Assembly (NCBI GenBank): GCA_025936675.1 | Contig: JAICSX010000030.1 | Span: forward strand, 1 to 29,372 | Length of the DNA: 29,372 nucleotides | Reading direction: 5' to 3' | Origin: Sphingomonas sp. | GTDB lineage: Bacteria; Pseudomonadota; Alphaproteobacteria; Sphingomonadales; Sphingomonadaceae | Part shown: piece after piece, positions 1 through 9,632 of the stretch | Numbering within the stretch: position 1 is the stretch's first letter | Layout: every line of letters begins with the position of its first letter | Made by a program: the position numbers and the translations under genes | Notes under the pieces: generated by a model | Databases searched by the model: none | What the model was told of the DNA's origin: nothing | The model's input: the letters and a program-made list of their open reading frames with translations, nothing else

Positions 1-165
1 AGTGGAGAAGTTGAGGCTGCCCGGGTTCTCGCAACACGCAAGAAGTTCCGACTTGGCAAGCTCGTCAATCTATTGGTTCCTCTTCTTCGCGATCTCAGCG
101 AGAAGTTTGCGGGCACGGCCGTGGCGGAGACGGCGAAGCATCTTATCAAGCTGTTGCTCGGCTGA
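1..165 (+). CDS. 3' end of unrecognised protein, overlapping carB start
   Basis: An open frame enters from the left edge and ends at TGA 163-165, giving the last 54 residues of a protein. The TGA shares its final A with the carB ATG (TGATG), so translation of the two is probably coupled. The visible tail is helical and basic, with an amphipathic look ([19 protein letters not shown]), and ends in KLLLG. It does not resemble the C-terminus of CarA, which is the usual upstream neighbour of carB. About 20 of its 54 sense codons end in A or T, clearly more than in carB, which may hint at separate origin. I do not recognise the family. The 5' end lies outside the window. Confidence 0.6.
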   Translation, partial: SGEVEAARVLATRKKFRLGKLVNLLVPLLRDLSEKFAGTAVAETAKHLIKLLLG

Positions 166-3100
166 TGCCTAAGCGCACCGACATCTCCTCCATCCTGATC
201 ATCGGGGCCGGGCCGATCGTCATCGGCCAGGCGGCCGAGTTCGACTATTCGGGAAGCCAGGCGGTCAAGGCGCTGAAAAGCGAGGGCTATCGCGTCATCG
301 TCGTCAATTCGAACCCGGCGACGATCATGACCGACCCGGAGCTTGCCGACGCGACCTATATCGAGCCGATCACGCCCGAGATCGTGGCCAAGATCTGCGA
401 GAAGGAGCGGCCCGACGCGGTGCTCCCGACTATGGGCGGGCAGACCGCGCTCAACACCGCGCTCGCGCTCTACAAGGACGGCACGCTCGATCGCCTCGGG
501 ATCGAGCTGATCGGCGCCAACGCGCAGGCGATCGAGAAGGCCGAGGACCGCGAGAAGTTCCGCGATGCGATGGACCGGATCGGCCTCGAGAGCCCGCGCT
601 CGGCCATCGTCCATACGATGGAGGAGGCGGCGGCGGCGCTGGAGAGTGTGGGCCTGCCCGCGGTGATCCGCCCGAGCTTCACGCTTGGCGGCACGGGCGG
701 CGGGATCGCCTATAACCGCGAGGAATATGAGCATTTCGTCCACACCGGCCTGGAGGCATCGCCGACGACCGAAGTCCTGATCGACGAGAGCCTGGTCGGC
801 TGGAAGGAATATGAGATGGAGGTCGTCCGCGATCGTGCGGACAATGCGATCATCATCTGCTCGATCGAGAATGTCGACCCGATGGGCGTCCATACGGGCG
901 ACAGCATTACCGTCGCCCCGGCGCTGACGCTGACCGACAAGGAATATCAGCGCATGCGCTCGGCGAGCATCGCGGTGCTCAGGGAAATCGGCGTCGAAAC
1001 AGGCGGTTCTAACGTCCAGTTCGCAGTCGATCAGAAGACGGGCCGGATGGTCGTGATCGAAATGAACCCGCGCGTGTCGCGCTCGTCAGCTCTGGCGTCG
1101 AAGGCGACGGGTTTCCCCATTGCCAAGGTCGCCGCCCGGCTGGCGGTCGGCTACACGCTCGACGAAATCGCCAACGACATCACCGGCGGAGCGACGCCGG
1201 CGAGCTTCGAGCCGACCATCGATTATGTCGTGACCAAGATCCCGCGCTTCGCCTTCGAGAAGTTCAAGGGCGCGGACGCGGTGCTGTCGACCTCGATGAA
1301 GTCAGTCGGCGAGGTCATGGCGATCGGCCGGAGCTTCGCCGAGAGCCTTCAGAAGGCGATGCGCGGGCTGGAGACGGGGCTCACCGGACTCGACCGCGTG
1401 CGTGCGTTCGAGGGCGCCGATCCCGCGGAAATCGAGAGTGCCTTGGCGCGATCGACACCCGACCGGCTGCTGGTCGCGGCCGAGGCGCTTCGGCAGGGCT
1501 TCACGGTCGAGCGGATCAACGAGATCGCCGGCTTCGATCCGTGGTTTCTGAAGCGGTTGCAGGAAATGGTTGAGACGGAAGAACAAGTCCGCATCAACGG
1601 CCTTCCGACCGACGCGCGCGGCATGCGACGGCTTAAGGCAATGGGCTTTTCCGACGCGCGGCTTGCTCAACTGTCGCTACGCTCGGCGCATGTCGAGCGC
1701 GAGATGAGCGAGGCGATCGCCGCCGGGGGCGGCGTGGTTCATGGCGCGATGCGCGACATGACCGGCGGGATCACCGAGAGCGAAGTGCGCGATCACCGGC
1801 TACGGCTCGGCGTCAGGCCCGTGTTCAAGCGGATCGACAGCTGCGCGGCCGAGTTCGATGCTGCGACGCCTTATCTCTATTCGACTTACGAAGCGCCGCT
1901 TTTCGGGGAGCCGGAGGACGAAGCGGACGTGAGCGACCGCAAGAAGGTGATGATCCTCGGCGGTGGGCCGAACCGGATCGGGCAGGGGATCGAGTTCGAT
2001 TACTGCTGCTGCCATGCGGCCTTCGCGCTGGGGCGCGACCGGGGCGAGCAGAAGGGCGCCGGCCTCGAGGTCATCATGGTCAATTGCAATCCGGAGACGG
2101 TCTCGACCGACCCGGACACGTCGGACCGACTCTATTTCGAGCCGCTGACCGCCGAGGACGTGCTCGAGATCGTCCGCCGCGAACAGGAAAAGGGCGAGCT
2201 GCTCGGCCTCATCGTCCAGCTCGGCGGCCAGACTCCACTGAAGCTCGCCGAGGAGCTGCAGGCCGCGGGTGTCCCAATCCTGGGGACCTCGCCCGATAGC
2301 ATCGACCTTGCAGAGGACCGCGAGCGGTTCGCGGCCTTGGTGCAGCAGCTCGGGCTCAAGCAGCCCGCCAATGGGATCGCGCGCAGCCGCGACGAGGCAA
2401 TCCGGGTCGCCGAGCGCATCGGCTATCCGGTTCTCCTGAGACCTTCTTACGTGCTCGGCGGGCGAGGGATGGAGGTCGTCGAAGGACCCGCGCAGCTCGA
2501 TCATTACATCGCCACCGCGGTTCAGGTTTCGGGCAAGAGCCCGGTGCTGATCGATCGCTATCTGCGCGACGCGATCGAGGTCGACGTCGACGCCATCTCC
2601 GACGGGACGGACGTGGCGGTGTGCGGCGTGCTCCAGCACATCGAGGAAGCGGGTGTCCACTCGGGCGACAGCGCCTGCTCGATCCCACCCTACAGCCTGC
2701 CGGATGACGTCGTCCGGGAGATCGAACGCCAGGCGCGCGAGCTTGCGCTCGCGCTCAAGGTGAAGGGGCTGATGAACGTCCAGTTCGCGGTCAAGGACGG
2801 CGAAGTGTACCTCATTGAAGTGAACCCCCGCGCCAGCCGCACCGTCCCGTTCGTCGCCAAGGCGATCGGGCGCCCGGTCGCCAAGATCGCCGCGCGAGTG
2901 ATGGCCGGCGAGCCGCTGGCCGGGCAGGGCGAGATCGCCCACGCTTTGCCCTATATCGCCGTGAAGGAATCGGTCTTCCCGTTCGCCCGCTTCCCCGGAA
3001 CCGATCCTGTGCTCGGACCTGAAATGAAGAGCACTGGAGAAGTGATGGGAATCGCTGGCCAATTCGATGTTGCGTTCGCCAAGGCCCTGATCGGTGCGGG

Positions 3101-3518
3101 CATGGCGCTTCCTCAAAGAGGAACCGCATTCGTCTCGGTCAAGGACGGCGACAAGGACAATATCGTGCCCGCGGTCGAAAAGCTGGTCGAGCTCGGTTTC
3201 AAGGTGATCGCGACCGCAGGTACGGCCGCGCATCTGCAGGCGAAGGGGCTCCCGGTCGAAGTCGTCAACAAGGTCGCGCAGGGGCGGCCGCACATCGTCG
3301 ACCGACTGCTCGACGGTGACGTCGACCTGGTTTTCAACACGACCGAGGGATGGCAGTCGCTGAAGGACAGCCATTCCATCCGGACGACGGCGCTCACCAG
3401 GAAAGTCCCGTACTTCACCACTGCGGCGGGAAGCCTCGCCGCGGCGCGGTCGATCGAGGCTGTGCGCGGGCGCGCGCTTGAAGTCGCGTCGCTTCAATCC
3501 TATTATTCGGCCGCTTAA
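165..3518 (+). CDS. carB: carbamoyl-phosphate synthase large subunit
   Basis: 1117 aa. Makes carbamoyl phosphate from bicarbonate, ATP and ammonia supplied by the CarA glutaminase, feeding pyrimidine and arginine synthesis in the cytoplasm. The duplicated architecture is plain. The first half opens with [25 protein letters not shown] residues and an ATP-grasp region containing [10 protein letters not shown] and [18 protein letters not shown]. The second half repeats this from about residue 590 ([47 protein letters not shown]). The last ~140 residues are an MGS-like regulatory domain ([17 protein letters not shown]). The length is slightly above the E. coli enzyme (1073 aa). The ATG overlaps the stop of the preceding gene by one base. 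greA follows after 84 bp. carA is not in the window. Confidence 0.97.
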   Translation: MPKRTDISSILIIGAGPIVIGQAAEFDYSGSQAVKALKSEGYRVIVVNSNPATIMTDPELADATYIEPITPEIVAKICEKERPDAVLPTMGGQTALNTALALYKDGTLDRLGIELIGANAQAIEKAEDREKFRDAMDRIGLESPRSAIVHTMEEAAAALESVGLPAVIRPSFTLGGTGGGIAYNREEYEHFVHTGLEASPTTEVLIDESLVGWKEYEMEVVRDRADNAIIICSIENVDPMGVHTGDSITVAPALTLTDKEYQRMRSASIAVLREIGVETGGSNVQFAVDQKTGRMVVIEMNPRVSRSSALASKATGFPIAKVAARLAVGYTLDEIANDITGGATPASFEPTIDYVVTKIPRFAFEKFKGADAVLSTSMKSVGEVMAIGRSFAESLQKAMRGLETGLTGLDRVRAFEGADPAEIESALARSTPDRLLVAAEALRQGFTVERINEIAGFDPWFLKRLQEMVETEEQVRINGLPTDARGMRRLKAMGFSDARLAQLSLRSAHVEREMSEAIAAGGGVVHGAMRDMTGGITESEVRDHRLRLGVRPVFKRIDSCAAEFDAATPYLYSTYEAPLFGEPEDEADVSDRKKVMILGGGPNRIGQGIEFDYCCCHAAFALGRDRGEQKGAGLEVIMVNCNPETVSTDPDTSDRLYFEPLTAEDVLEIVRREQEKGELLGLIVQLGGQTPLKLAEELQAAGVPILGTSPDSIDLAEDRERFAALVQQLGLKQPANGIARSRDEAIRVAERIGYPVLLRPSYVLGGRGMEVVEGPAQLDHYIATAVQVSGKSPVLIDRYLRDAIEVDVDAISDGTDVAVCGVLQHIEEAGVHSGDSACSIPPYSLPDDVVREIERQARELALALKVKGLMNVQFAVKDGEVYLIEVNPRASRTVPFVAKAIGRPVAKIAARVMAGEPLAGQGEIAHALPYIAVKESVFPFARFPGTDPVLGPEMKSTGEVMGIAGQFDVAFAKALIGAGMALPQRGTAFVSVKDGDKDNIVPAVEKLVELGFKVIATAGTAAHLQAKGLPVEVVNKVAQGRPHIVDRLLDGDVDLVFNTTEGWQSLKDSHSIRTTALTRKVPYFTTAAGSLAAARSIEAVRGRALEVASLQSYYSAA

Positions 3519-3550
3519 GAGAGCTTCACCGACAATCTGCGACTGGTTTC

Positions 3551-3571
3551 GCGCGCTTCATCAAGGCGCGC
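3551..3571. other. GC-rich hairpin between carB and greA
   Basis: GCGCGC at 3551-3556 pairs with GCGCGC at 3566-3571 around a 9-nt loop, 33 bp after the carB stop. No T-run follows on either strand, so it is not a convincing intrinsic terminator. It may be an mRNA processing or attenuating structure, or chance in GC-rich DNA. Confidence 0.25.
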
Positions 3572-3602
3572 CCAGGTAGAGCATTGAAAAGGGTTTTGTA
3601 CG

Positions 3603-4082
3603 ATGGCGACTGCCGAAAAGGTGCCGATGCTGGCCGAGGGCCACCGCCAGCTGAGCGACGAGCTCAAGCGGCTTCGCAGCGAGGAGCGGCCGGCGGTCGT
3701 GGAGGCGATCGAGGAAGCGCGTGCGCACGGCGACCTTAGCGAGAATGCCGAATATCATGCCGCGAAGGAGCGGCAGGGACAGATTGAGGCGTCGATCGCC
3801 GATCTCGAGGACCGGCTCGCGCGGGCGATGATCATCGATCCGACGACGCTGTCGGGCGACAAGGTGGTGTTCGGAGCGACCGTCACCCTCCTCGACGAAG
3901 AGGAGAAAAAGGTCCGCTACCAGCTGGTCGGCCAGGTCGAGGCGAACGCGAGCAATGGCCGGATCAGCTATAATTCGCCGCTTGGCCGGGCGCTGATTGG
4001 CCGCCAAGTTGGGGACGAGGTCGAGGTCTCTACGCCCTCGGGCGAGCGTTATTACGAGATCAAGAAGATCGAGTTCATCTGA
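3603..4082 (+). CDS. greA: transcription elongation factor GreA
   Basis: 159 aa, the normal GreA length. GreA binds the RNA polymerase secondary channel and stimulates cleavage of backtracked transcripts. The N-terminal half is the expected antiparallel coiled coil (about residues 10-78), with the acidic tip motif [10 protein letters not shown] carrying D44 and E47, the residues that position the catalytic metal. The C-terminal half is the FKBP-like domain, including [22 protein letters not shown]. The ATG at 3603 sits behind only a weak AAGG-type ribosome site. The rhomboid gene begins 5 bp after its stop, so the two are likely co-transcribed. Confidence 0.96.
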   Translation: MATAEKVPMLAEGHRQLSDELKRLRSEERPAVVEAIEEARAHGDLSENAEYHAAKERQGQIEASIADLEDRLARAMIIDPTTLSGDKVVFGATVTLLDEEEKKVRYQLVGQVEANASNGRISYNSPLGRALIGRQVGDEVEVSTPSGERYYEIKKIEFI

Positions 4083-4087
4083 CCCTG

Positions 4088-4717
4088 ATGCAGGGTTTCC
4101 AGCGAACTGCGACCAACATCATCGCCGTGGTGACGGCCGCGGCGTGGGCAATCGCGCTGGCTCTGGGCCAGTCGGAGAAAGCGGCCTATGCGCTCGGGTT
4201 CATCCCCGGGCGCTTCTTCGTGCCAGTGATGCCGTTCCCGGCGGCACCCTTCTTCCTGACACCGCTGACGGCGACGCTGGTCCATTCGGGCCTGATCCAC
4301 CTTGGCTTCAACCTGCTCATCTTCGTGTGGTGCGGAGCGGCCGTGGAGCGGGTGCTCGGCAAGGCCGGGCTGATCGTGCTCTATCTCATCGGCGCCTATG
4401 CGGCGGCTGCCGCGCAATTCTTCGCCAGCCCGCATGAAATCGTGCCGGTGATCGGCGCGAGCGGAGCGATCAGCGCGGTTATGGGTGCCTTTGCGCTGAG
4501 CTTCGGCAGGGCAAAGGCCTTCACTAATAACCTTCGCGTCAACCGCTGGATCAACGTCGCCTGGTTATTGGTCGCCTGGATCGTGCTCCAGATGATGATG
4601 GGCTGGCTCGCCGGCGGCGAGGGGTTTCTGCTCGCAACGCCAGCGCATGTCGGCGGATTCGCCGCGGGCTTGCTGCTGCAGCGTCCGCTGCTGCTGTGGC
4701 GATACCGTAAAGCTTAG
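4088..4717 (+). CDS. rhomboid-family intramembrane serine protease
   Basis: 209 aa polytopic membrane protein with about six hydrophobic helices. Rhomboids cut transmembrane substrates within the inner membrane using a Ser-His dyad. The sequence shows the helix-2 pattern H66-x4-H71-x3-N75, the nucleophile motif GASG with S125, and the catalytic-type histidine H187 in PAHVGG on the last helix. All key residues are therefore present and activity is likely, but the substrate cannot be inferred. It starts 5 bp after greA. Its 3' end overlaps the convergent DUF4170 gene by 4 bp. Confidence 0.9.
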   Translation: MQGFQRTATNIIAVVTAAAWAIALALGQSEKAAYALGFIPGRFFVPVMPFPAAPFFLTPLTATLVHSGLIHLGFNLLIFVWCGAAVERVLGKAGLIVLYLIGAYAAAAAQFFASPHEIVPVIGASGAISAVMGAFALSFGRAKAFTNNLRVNRWINVAWLLVAWIVLQMMMGWLAGGEGFLLATPAHVGGFAAGLLLQRPLLLWRYRKA

Positions 4718-4968
4718 GTTGCGGTCGCTCTCGGCCGCGCGATCCCCGAGACCGCGCCCTCGAGGTCCGGCTCGAGCAGGCGGTGCAGGTGGACGACGAC
4801 ATATTTCATCTCGGCATCGTCGACCGTGCGTTGCGCCGCGGCGCGCCAGGCGTCCTCGGCCGCCGCATAGCTGTCATAGATGCCGACCACCTGAACCGTG
4901 TTCATGTCGAAATCGAGGCCCTGCGGGTCCTTGACCCGCCCGCCGAAGACAAGGTGAAGCTTGCTCAT
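4714..4968 (-). CDS. DUF4170-like small protein
   Basis: 84 aa soluble protein. It resembles the DUF4170 family of alphaproteobacteria by the opening MSKLHLVFGG, the central VVGIYDSYAAAEDAWRAAAQ and the segment VVHLHRLLEPD. The function of that family is unknown. It lies 33 bp downstream of the preceding minus-strand gene in the same direction, so it may be the last gene of the stress-type operon read from 6718. Its stop codon overlaps the stop of the rhomboid gene. The family assignment is from memory of the motif pattern, not a search. Confidence 0.75.
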   Translation of the reverse strand: MSKLHLVFGGRVKDPQGLDFDMNTVQVVGIYDSYAAAEDAWRAAAQRTVDDAEMKYVVVHLHRLLEPDLEGAVSGIARPRATAT

Positions 4969-5001
4969 GGCTCGTTTCGGTAGCGCATCGGCGGAGCCGC
5001 G

Positions 5002-5409
5002 TCAGCCCTGCTTGCGGACGGCGTCGACCGCGGCATTGGCCGATGCTCGAGCAGCCTCGGTCAAATTATCGAGCAGACTGCGGATGGTCTCCTCGCCCTT
5101 CTGGCGGTTGAGGCCCATTCCGTCGAGCCGCTGCGAACCCGTGTCGCGCGCCGCGTCGAAAGCCGCACGGGCGCTCTTCTTCACCCGTCGAGCCGTCGGT
5201 CGAACGAGGCGCGTCTCGGCGTCGGTGCGAGGAAGGAGCACGGCGATCAGCGCGCCTGCCGCAATTCCGCCGGCGAGCGCTAGGAGCGGAGCCTCGCCGA
5301 GCGTATCGACGGCGCGGCCGCGGGCGCTTTCATAAGCTTCGATGGCTCGCTGGCGCGGCGAAGTGTTGGCCGCGTCCTCGGCGGTCGGGCTATAGTCCTG
5401 GTCAGTCAT
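5002..5409 (-). CDS. hypothetical single-pass membrane protein of the envelope operon
   Basis: 135 aa. An acidic N-terminal stretch is followed by one hydrophobic segment (about residues 41-60, PLLALAGGIAAGALIAVLLP). A basic region (RRVKKSARAA) and an Ala-rich helical tail come next. The arrangement of a helix-forming soluble part plus one membrane anchor recalls DUF883/YqjD-type proteins, but no named family is certain. The start ATG overlaps the stop of the upstream DUF3618-like gene in an ATGA arrangement, which indicates translational coupling. Confidence 0.75.
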   Translation of the reverse strand: MTDQDYSPTAEDAANTSPRQRAIEAYESARGRAVDTLGEAPLLALAGGIAAGALIAVLLPRTDAETRLVRPTARRVKKSARAAFDAARDTGSQRLDGMGLNRQKGEETIRSLLDNLTEAARASANAAVDAVRKQG

Positions 5410-5750
5410 TCACTCTTCTCCGTTTGGGTCGTCTCGGTTCGCCGACTGTTCTTTCTTGCCAGCCTTTTCTTGTCGCCGACGGCGCGGCTTGCGAGATCGA
5501 TCAGCGGCTCGCGCGCCAGGAACATGGTGATCGCCGCCATGACGCCGGTCGTCGCAAGCGGCCGAGCCTTGACCGCGTCGACAGCATCCTCGGCGAGATC
5601 CGCGCCTTTTTCCTTCGCGCCTTGCCACGCGCCCTTCGCCAGGGTTTTTGGGCTCAGCCGCTCCTGAAGCTCGTGCGCCGTTGCCATCACGCGCGCACGG
5701 CGCCGGTCGACCTCAGCGCGCGCAGCGGCGATCTGCGGCGTGTCGGCCAT
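5406..5750 (-). CDS. DUF3618-like membrane-anchored protein
   Basis: 114 aa from the ATG at 5748-5750. The frame stays open upstream to about 5912, but that extension overlaps the holin-like gene and is rejected. The N-terminus (MADTPQIAAARAEVDRRRAR, then MATAHELQERLSP) matches the helical start of DUF3618 proteins. A hydrophobic segment around residues 65-80 (PLATTGVMAAITMFLA) follows, then a basic tail. It overlaps the upstream gene by one base and the downstream gene by four. That tight packing supports a single operon with its neighbours. The molecular role is unknown. Confidence 0.75.
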   Translation of the reverse strand: MADTPQIAAARAEVDRRRARVMATAHELQERLSPKTLAKGAWQGAKEKGADLAEDAVDAVKARPLATTGVMAAITMFLAREPLIDLASRAVGDKKRLARKNSRRTETTQTEKSE

Positions 5751-6094
5751 CAGAAGTCCCGCCTCAGCTTGTTGTACCCGGCCCAGCCGAGCAGCCCCGC
5801 GAGCGCGGCGAAGATCAGCATTCCGACGAAGCCGGCCGCCAGGGGTCCGATGAACGTCTCGAGCGCGATCACCACGCCGACGGCAAGCGCGACGACCGCC
5901 GCGAGCGCGCAAATGAACGCAACTCCGGACAAGGCGGCGGGGATTGCCAGCGCCTTGCCCTTGGCCACGGCGATTGCCTTGGCCAGGTCTATCTCGGCGC
6001 GCGCATAGGCCTTGCCGTTCTCGATGAGCTCGTGGACTAGCTCACCGACCGGCTGCTCTGGTGGCGGCGGTCCGCGGTCGGCCGGCTTTAGCAT
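5750..6094 (-). CDS. phage-holin-family (YqjE / Holin-X-like) membrane protein
   Basis: 114 aa. An N-terminal amphipathic section (ELVHELIENGKAYARAEIDLAKA) is followed by two long hydrophobic helices separated by a short loop. This is the layout of the phage_holin_3_6/YqjE proteins, which are chromosomal inner-membrane proteins and not necessarily lytic. In enterobacteria yqjE lies beside the DUF883 gene yqjD, and a similar pair is seen here. The gene starts 9 bp after the upstream gene and overlaps the next by one base. Confidence 0.75.
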   Translation of the reverse strand: MLKPADRGPPPPEQPVGELVHELIENGKAYARAEIDLAKAIAVAKGKALAIPAALSGVAFICALAAVVALAVGVVIALETFIGPLAAGFVGMLIFAALAGLLGWAGYNKLRRDF

Positions 6095-6103
6095 GTGCTG
6101 ATC

Positions 6104-6670
6104 TTAGGCCTCGTCCTCGTCTTCGTCACGAGCAAGCCCCGATTTGAAGAGGCGCGCGACGACGAAGCCGACGACCGCTGCGCCGGCAAGAGCGATACCC
6201 GGGCTCTCGCGGACGAAGTTGCGCGTATCGTCGATCAACTCGTCGGGGTCCTTCGATGCGATGGTGTTGGCCGCATTCTCGATCGCTCCGGCGGCCCTGC
6301 GCGCATAGTCGCCATAGTCGGGGCCGAGACGTTCCTCGATTCCCGGCGCCGTGTCGCCAACCATGCGTGCAACGTTGGCGAGCGCCTCGGACGTGCGCTC
6401 AAGGCCCTGGCTGACAAAGCCACGTGCCTTTTCGCCGGCCTGGCTGGATAGATTGTCGCGTCCTTGGCGGAAGCGATCGACGAGGCCGCGCTCGGCGCTG
6501 CCGCTTCCCGTGACCGGCCGCTCGGCATCGCCGCGGGGCGCCGAGATCTCTCTTTCTGTCACCAATGAAGTATCCTCCACTGTCACGGTGCCGCCATCAT
6601 CAGTCTTTGACGCGCCTTCGATCACCGTGTCCGTTCCATCCGGCAAAGTAGCAGTTCTATCCTCTTGCAT
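6104..6670 (-). CDS. hypothetical protein with DUF883/YqjD-like C-terminus
   Basis: 188 aa, first gene of the minus-strand operon. The N-terminal half is acidic, low in hydrophobics and probably disordered. The middle is helical (LVDRFRQGRDNLSSQAGEKARG). The C-terminus has the DUF883-like arrangement: a region rich in D/N/T, the segment VRESPGIALAGAAVVGFVVARLF as a membrane anchor, and a short acidic end. In E. coli the DUF883 proteins YqjD and ElaB are RpoS-controlled inner-membrane proteins that bind ribosomes. By analogy this may be a stationary-phase or stress envelope protein. The start has a GGAG site about 8 nt upstream and lies just behind a GGAAC-N16-GGTT promoter. The N-terminal part matches nothing I know. 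Confidence 0.75.
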   Translation of the reverse strand: MQEDRTATLPDGTDTVIEGASKTDDGGTVTVEDTSLVTEREISAPRGDAERPVTGSGSAERGLVDRFRQGRDNLSSQAGEKARGFVSQGLERTSEALANVARMVGDTAPGIEERLGPDYGDYARRAAGAIENAANTIASKDPDELIDDTRNFVRESPGIALAGAAVVGFVVARLFKSGLARDEDEDEA

Positions 6671-6693
6671 GGCGAGATCTCCTTTGCCGTTTC

Positions 6694-8100
<1,407 letters not shown>

Positions 8101-8155
8101 TCCACAACTTAATCCCCGCTTCATCCACCAAATCATTCTTTTCACTTGCGTTCCT

Positions 8156-8184
8156 GACTCACTCATGATTCTCATGACGTCATG
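8156..8184. promoter_or_regulatory. two GANTC sites and a 12-bp palindrome upstream of ftsB
   Basis: GACTC (8156-8160) and GATTC (8167-8171) are both GANTC, the CcrM methylation target of alphaproteobacteria. They are followed by the perfect palindrome CATGACGTCATG (8173-8184), whose last three bases are the ftsB start codon. Methylated GANTC sites recruit GcrA at cell-division promoters in Caulobacter. Whether that holds here is inference. Confidence 0.35.
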
Positions 8185-8496
8185 GTGGGGGGTACGAACC
8201 GGATATTGGCGCTGATCCGCAGGGTTGCGATGCCGGCGCTCGCCGTCGTCATCGTCGGAACCTTTGCCGGCCACGCCATCGCCGGCGAGAACGGCATCCT
8301 CGCCTGGGGCAGCTATCATCACGCGCTTCAGTTGCGGCAGGCCCAGCTTGCCCAGATCGAGCAGGAGCGAGCCGAGCTCAAGCACCGGTCCGAATTGCTC
8401 AATCCCAACAAGGCCGACCCTGACATGGCCGACGAGCTGGTCCGAAAGAACCTCGGCCTCGTTCGCCCCGACGAAGTCATCGTCCCACTCAACTAA
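8182..8496 (+). CDS. ftsB: FtsB/DivIC-family septum formation initiator
   Basis: 104 aa bitopic membrane protein. One transmembrane helix (about residues 15-32, RVAMPALAVVIVGTFAGHAI) is followed by a coiled coil (LRQAQLAQIEQERAELKHR) and the typical C-terminal block ELVRKNLGLVRPDEVIVPL, the FtsB signature that packs against FtsL and FtsQ in the divisome. The gene order eno, ftsB, pdhA is common in alphaproteobacteria. The start is uncertain: ATG 8182 has no good ribosome site, whereas an in-frame ATG at 8227-8229 follows AGGG but would shorten the cytoplasmic tail to almost nothing. I kept 8182. Confidence 0.85.
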   Translation: MVGGTNRILALIRRVAMPALAVVIVGTFAGHAIAGENGILAWGSYHHALQLRQAQLAQIEQERAELKHRSELLNPNKADPDMADELVRKNLGLVRPDEVIVPLN

Positions 8497-8513
8497 GCTC
8501 CGGCGCCGCCCGG

Positions 8514-8542
8514 TTGCCGCGTGCGCACTCGCCTCCTATAGG
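8514..8542 (+). promoter_or_regulatory. candidate sigma70-type promoter for pdhA
   Basis: TTGCCG (8514-8519), a 17-nt spacer and TATAGG (8537-8542) lie between ftsB and pdhA, about 30 bp before the pdhA start. The -35 and -10 each differ from consensus by two bases and the spacing is ideal, so the pdh genes may have their own promoter in addition to read-through from eno/ftsB. Confidence 0.45.
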
Positions 8543-8573
8543 CTCTCGCGCTTCCAGACTGAGAGAGACCGCC

Positions 8574-9632
8574 GTGGCGCGTTCCGCCAAGAAAACCGCC
8601 GTTTCAGCCGTTCCCGAGACCAACGCGAATGATATTCCGCGTCCGCCGCAGCCCAAGCGCTACAAGGCGTCGAAGGACGAGATGCTGCAGCTTTATCGCG
8701 AGATGCTGCTGATCCGCCGTTTCGAGGAGCGTGCTGGGCAGCTCTATGGCCTGGGCCTGATCGGCGGCTTTTGTCACCTCTACATCGGTCAGGAAGCGGT
8801 CGCGGTCGGGCTGCAATCGGCGATGACCGTCGGCAAGGACAGCGTGATCACCGGCTATCGCGACCACGGGCACATGCTCGCGTACGGCATCGACCCGAAG
8901 GTCATCATGGCCGAGCTGACCGGGCGCGCGGCCGGAATCTCCAAAGGCAAGGGCGGGTCGATGCACATGTTCAGCGTCGACCACGGGTTCTACGGGGGCC
9001 ACGGCATCGTCGGCGCGCAGGTGCCGCTCGGGACGGGCCTCGCGTTCAAGCACAAATATGCCGAGGACGGCGGCGTCTGCCTGACCTATCTCGGCGACGG
9101 AGCAGTCAATCAGGGCCAGGTCTACGAAGCCTTCAACATGGCCAAGCTTTGGGACCTGCCGGTGATCTATGCGATCGAGAACAACCAATATGCGATGGGC
9201 ACGAGCATCAAGCGCTCGTCGTCGGAGCCGCTGCTGTACCGGCGCGGCGAGAGCCACCGGATCCCGGGGCTCCAGGTCGACGGAATGGACGTGCTCGCGG
9301 TGCGCGGCGCCGCCGACGTTGCACTCGAATGGACACGAAGCGGCAAGGGGCCGATCGTCATCGAATTCCTGACATACCGCTATCGTGGCCACTCGATGTC
9401 CGACCCGGCCAAATACCGGACGCGCGAGGAAGTGCAGGACGTGCGGGAGCACCGCGACCCGATCAGCCATGCCGAACGCGATCTCGTCGGCATGGGCATC
9501 AAGGAAGATGAGTTGAAGGCGATCGACAAGGAAATCAAAGACATCGTCGTCGGTGCTGCGAAATTTGCTGAAGATGCGCCCGAACCGGCCCCGGCCGAGC
9601 TCTACACCGACGTGCTGGTGGGGAGCTACTGA
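8574..9632 (+). CDS. pdhA: pyruvate dehydrogenase E1 component subunit alpha
   Basis: 352 aa from GTG 8574. With PdhB it forms the heterotetrameric E1 that decarboxylates pyruvate with thiamine diphosphate and acetylates the lipoyl groups of the complex. Evidence includes [43 protein letters not shown], the TPP/Mg motif GDGAVNQG (about 174-181) ending in IENN (201-204), and the loop [13 protein letters not shown]. An upstream in-frame start at 8514 exists, but GTG 8574 has a GAGAGAG site about 6 nt away and gives the typical short basic N-terminus. The stop shares one base with the pdhB ATG. Confidence 0.93.
   Translation: MARSAKKTAVSAVPETNANDIPRPPQPKRYKASKDEMLQLYREMLLIRRFEERAGQLYGLGLIGGFCHLYIGQEAVAVGLQSAMTVGKDSVITGYRDHGHMLAYGIDPKVIMAELTGRAAGISKGKGGSMHMFSVDHGFYGGHGIVGAQVPLGTGLAFKHKYAEDGGVCLTYLGDGAVNQGQVYEAFNMAKLWDLPVIYAIENNQYAMGTSIKRSSSEPLLYRRGESHRIPGLQVDGMDVLAVRGAADVALEWTRSGKGPIVIEFLTYRYRGHSMSDPAKYRTREEVQDVREHRDPISHAERDLVGMGIKEDELKAIDKEIKDIVVGAAKFAEDAPEPAPAELYTDVLVGSY

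Noticed and set aside
1800..3497. 565-aa minus-strand ORF opposite carB
   Set aside because: Antisense shadow of carB; composition rich in Arg, Asp and His with no domain pattern.
5751..5912. Upstream in-frame extension of the DUF3618-like gene
   Set aside because: It overlaps the holin-like gene almost entirely and has Arg-rich shadow composition; ATG 5750 matches the family start.
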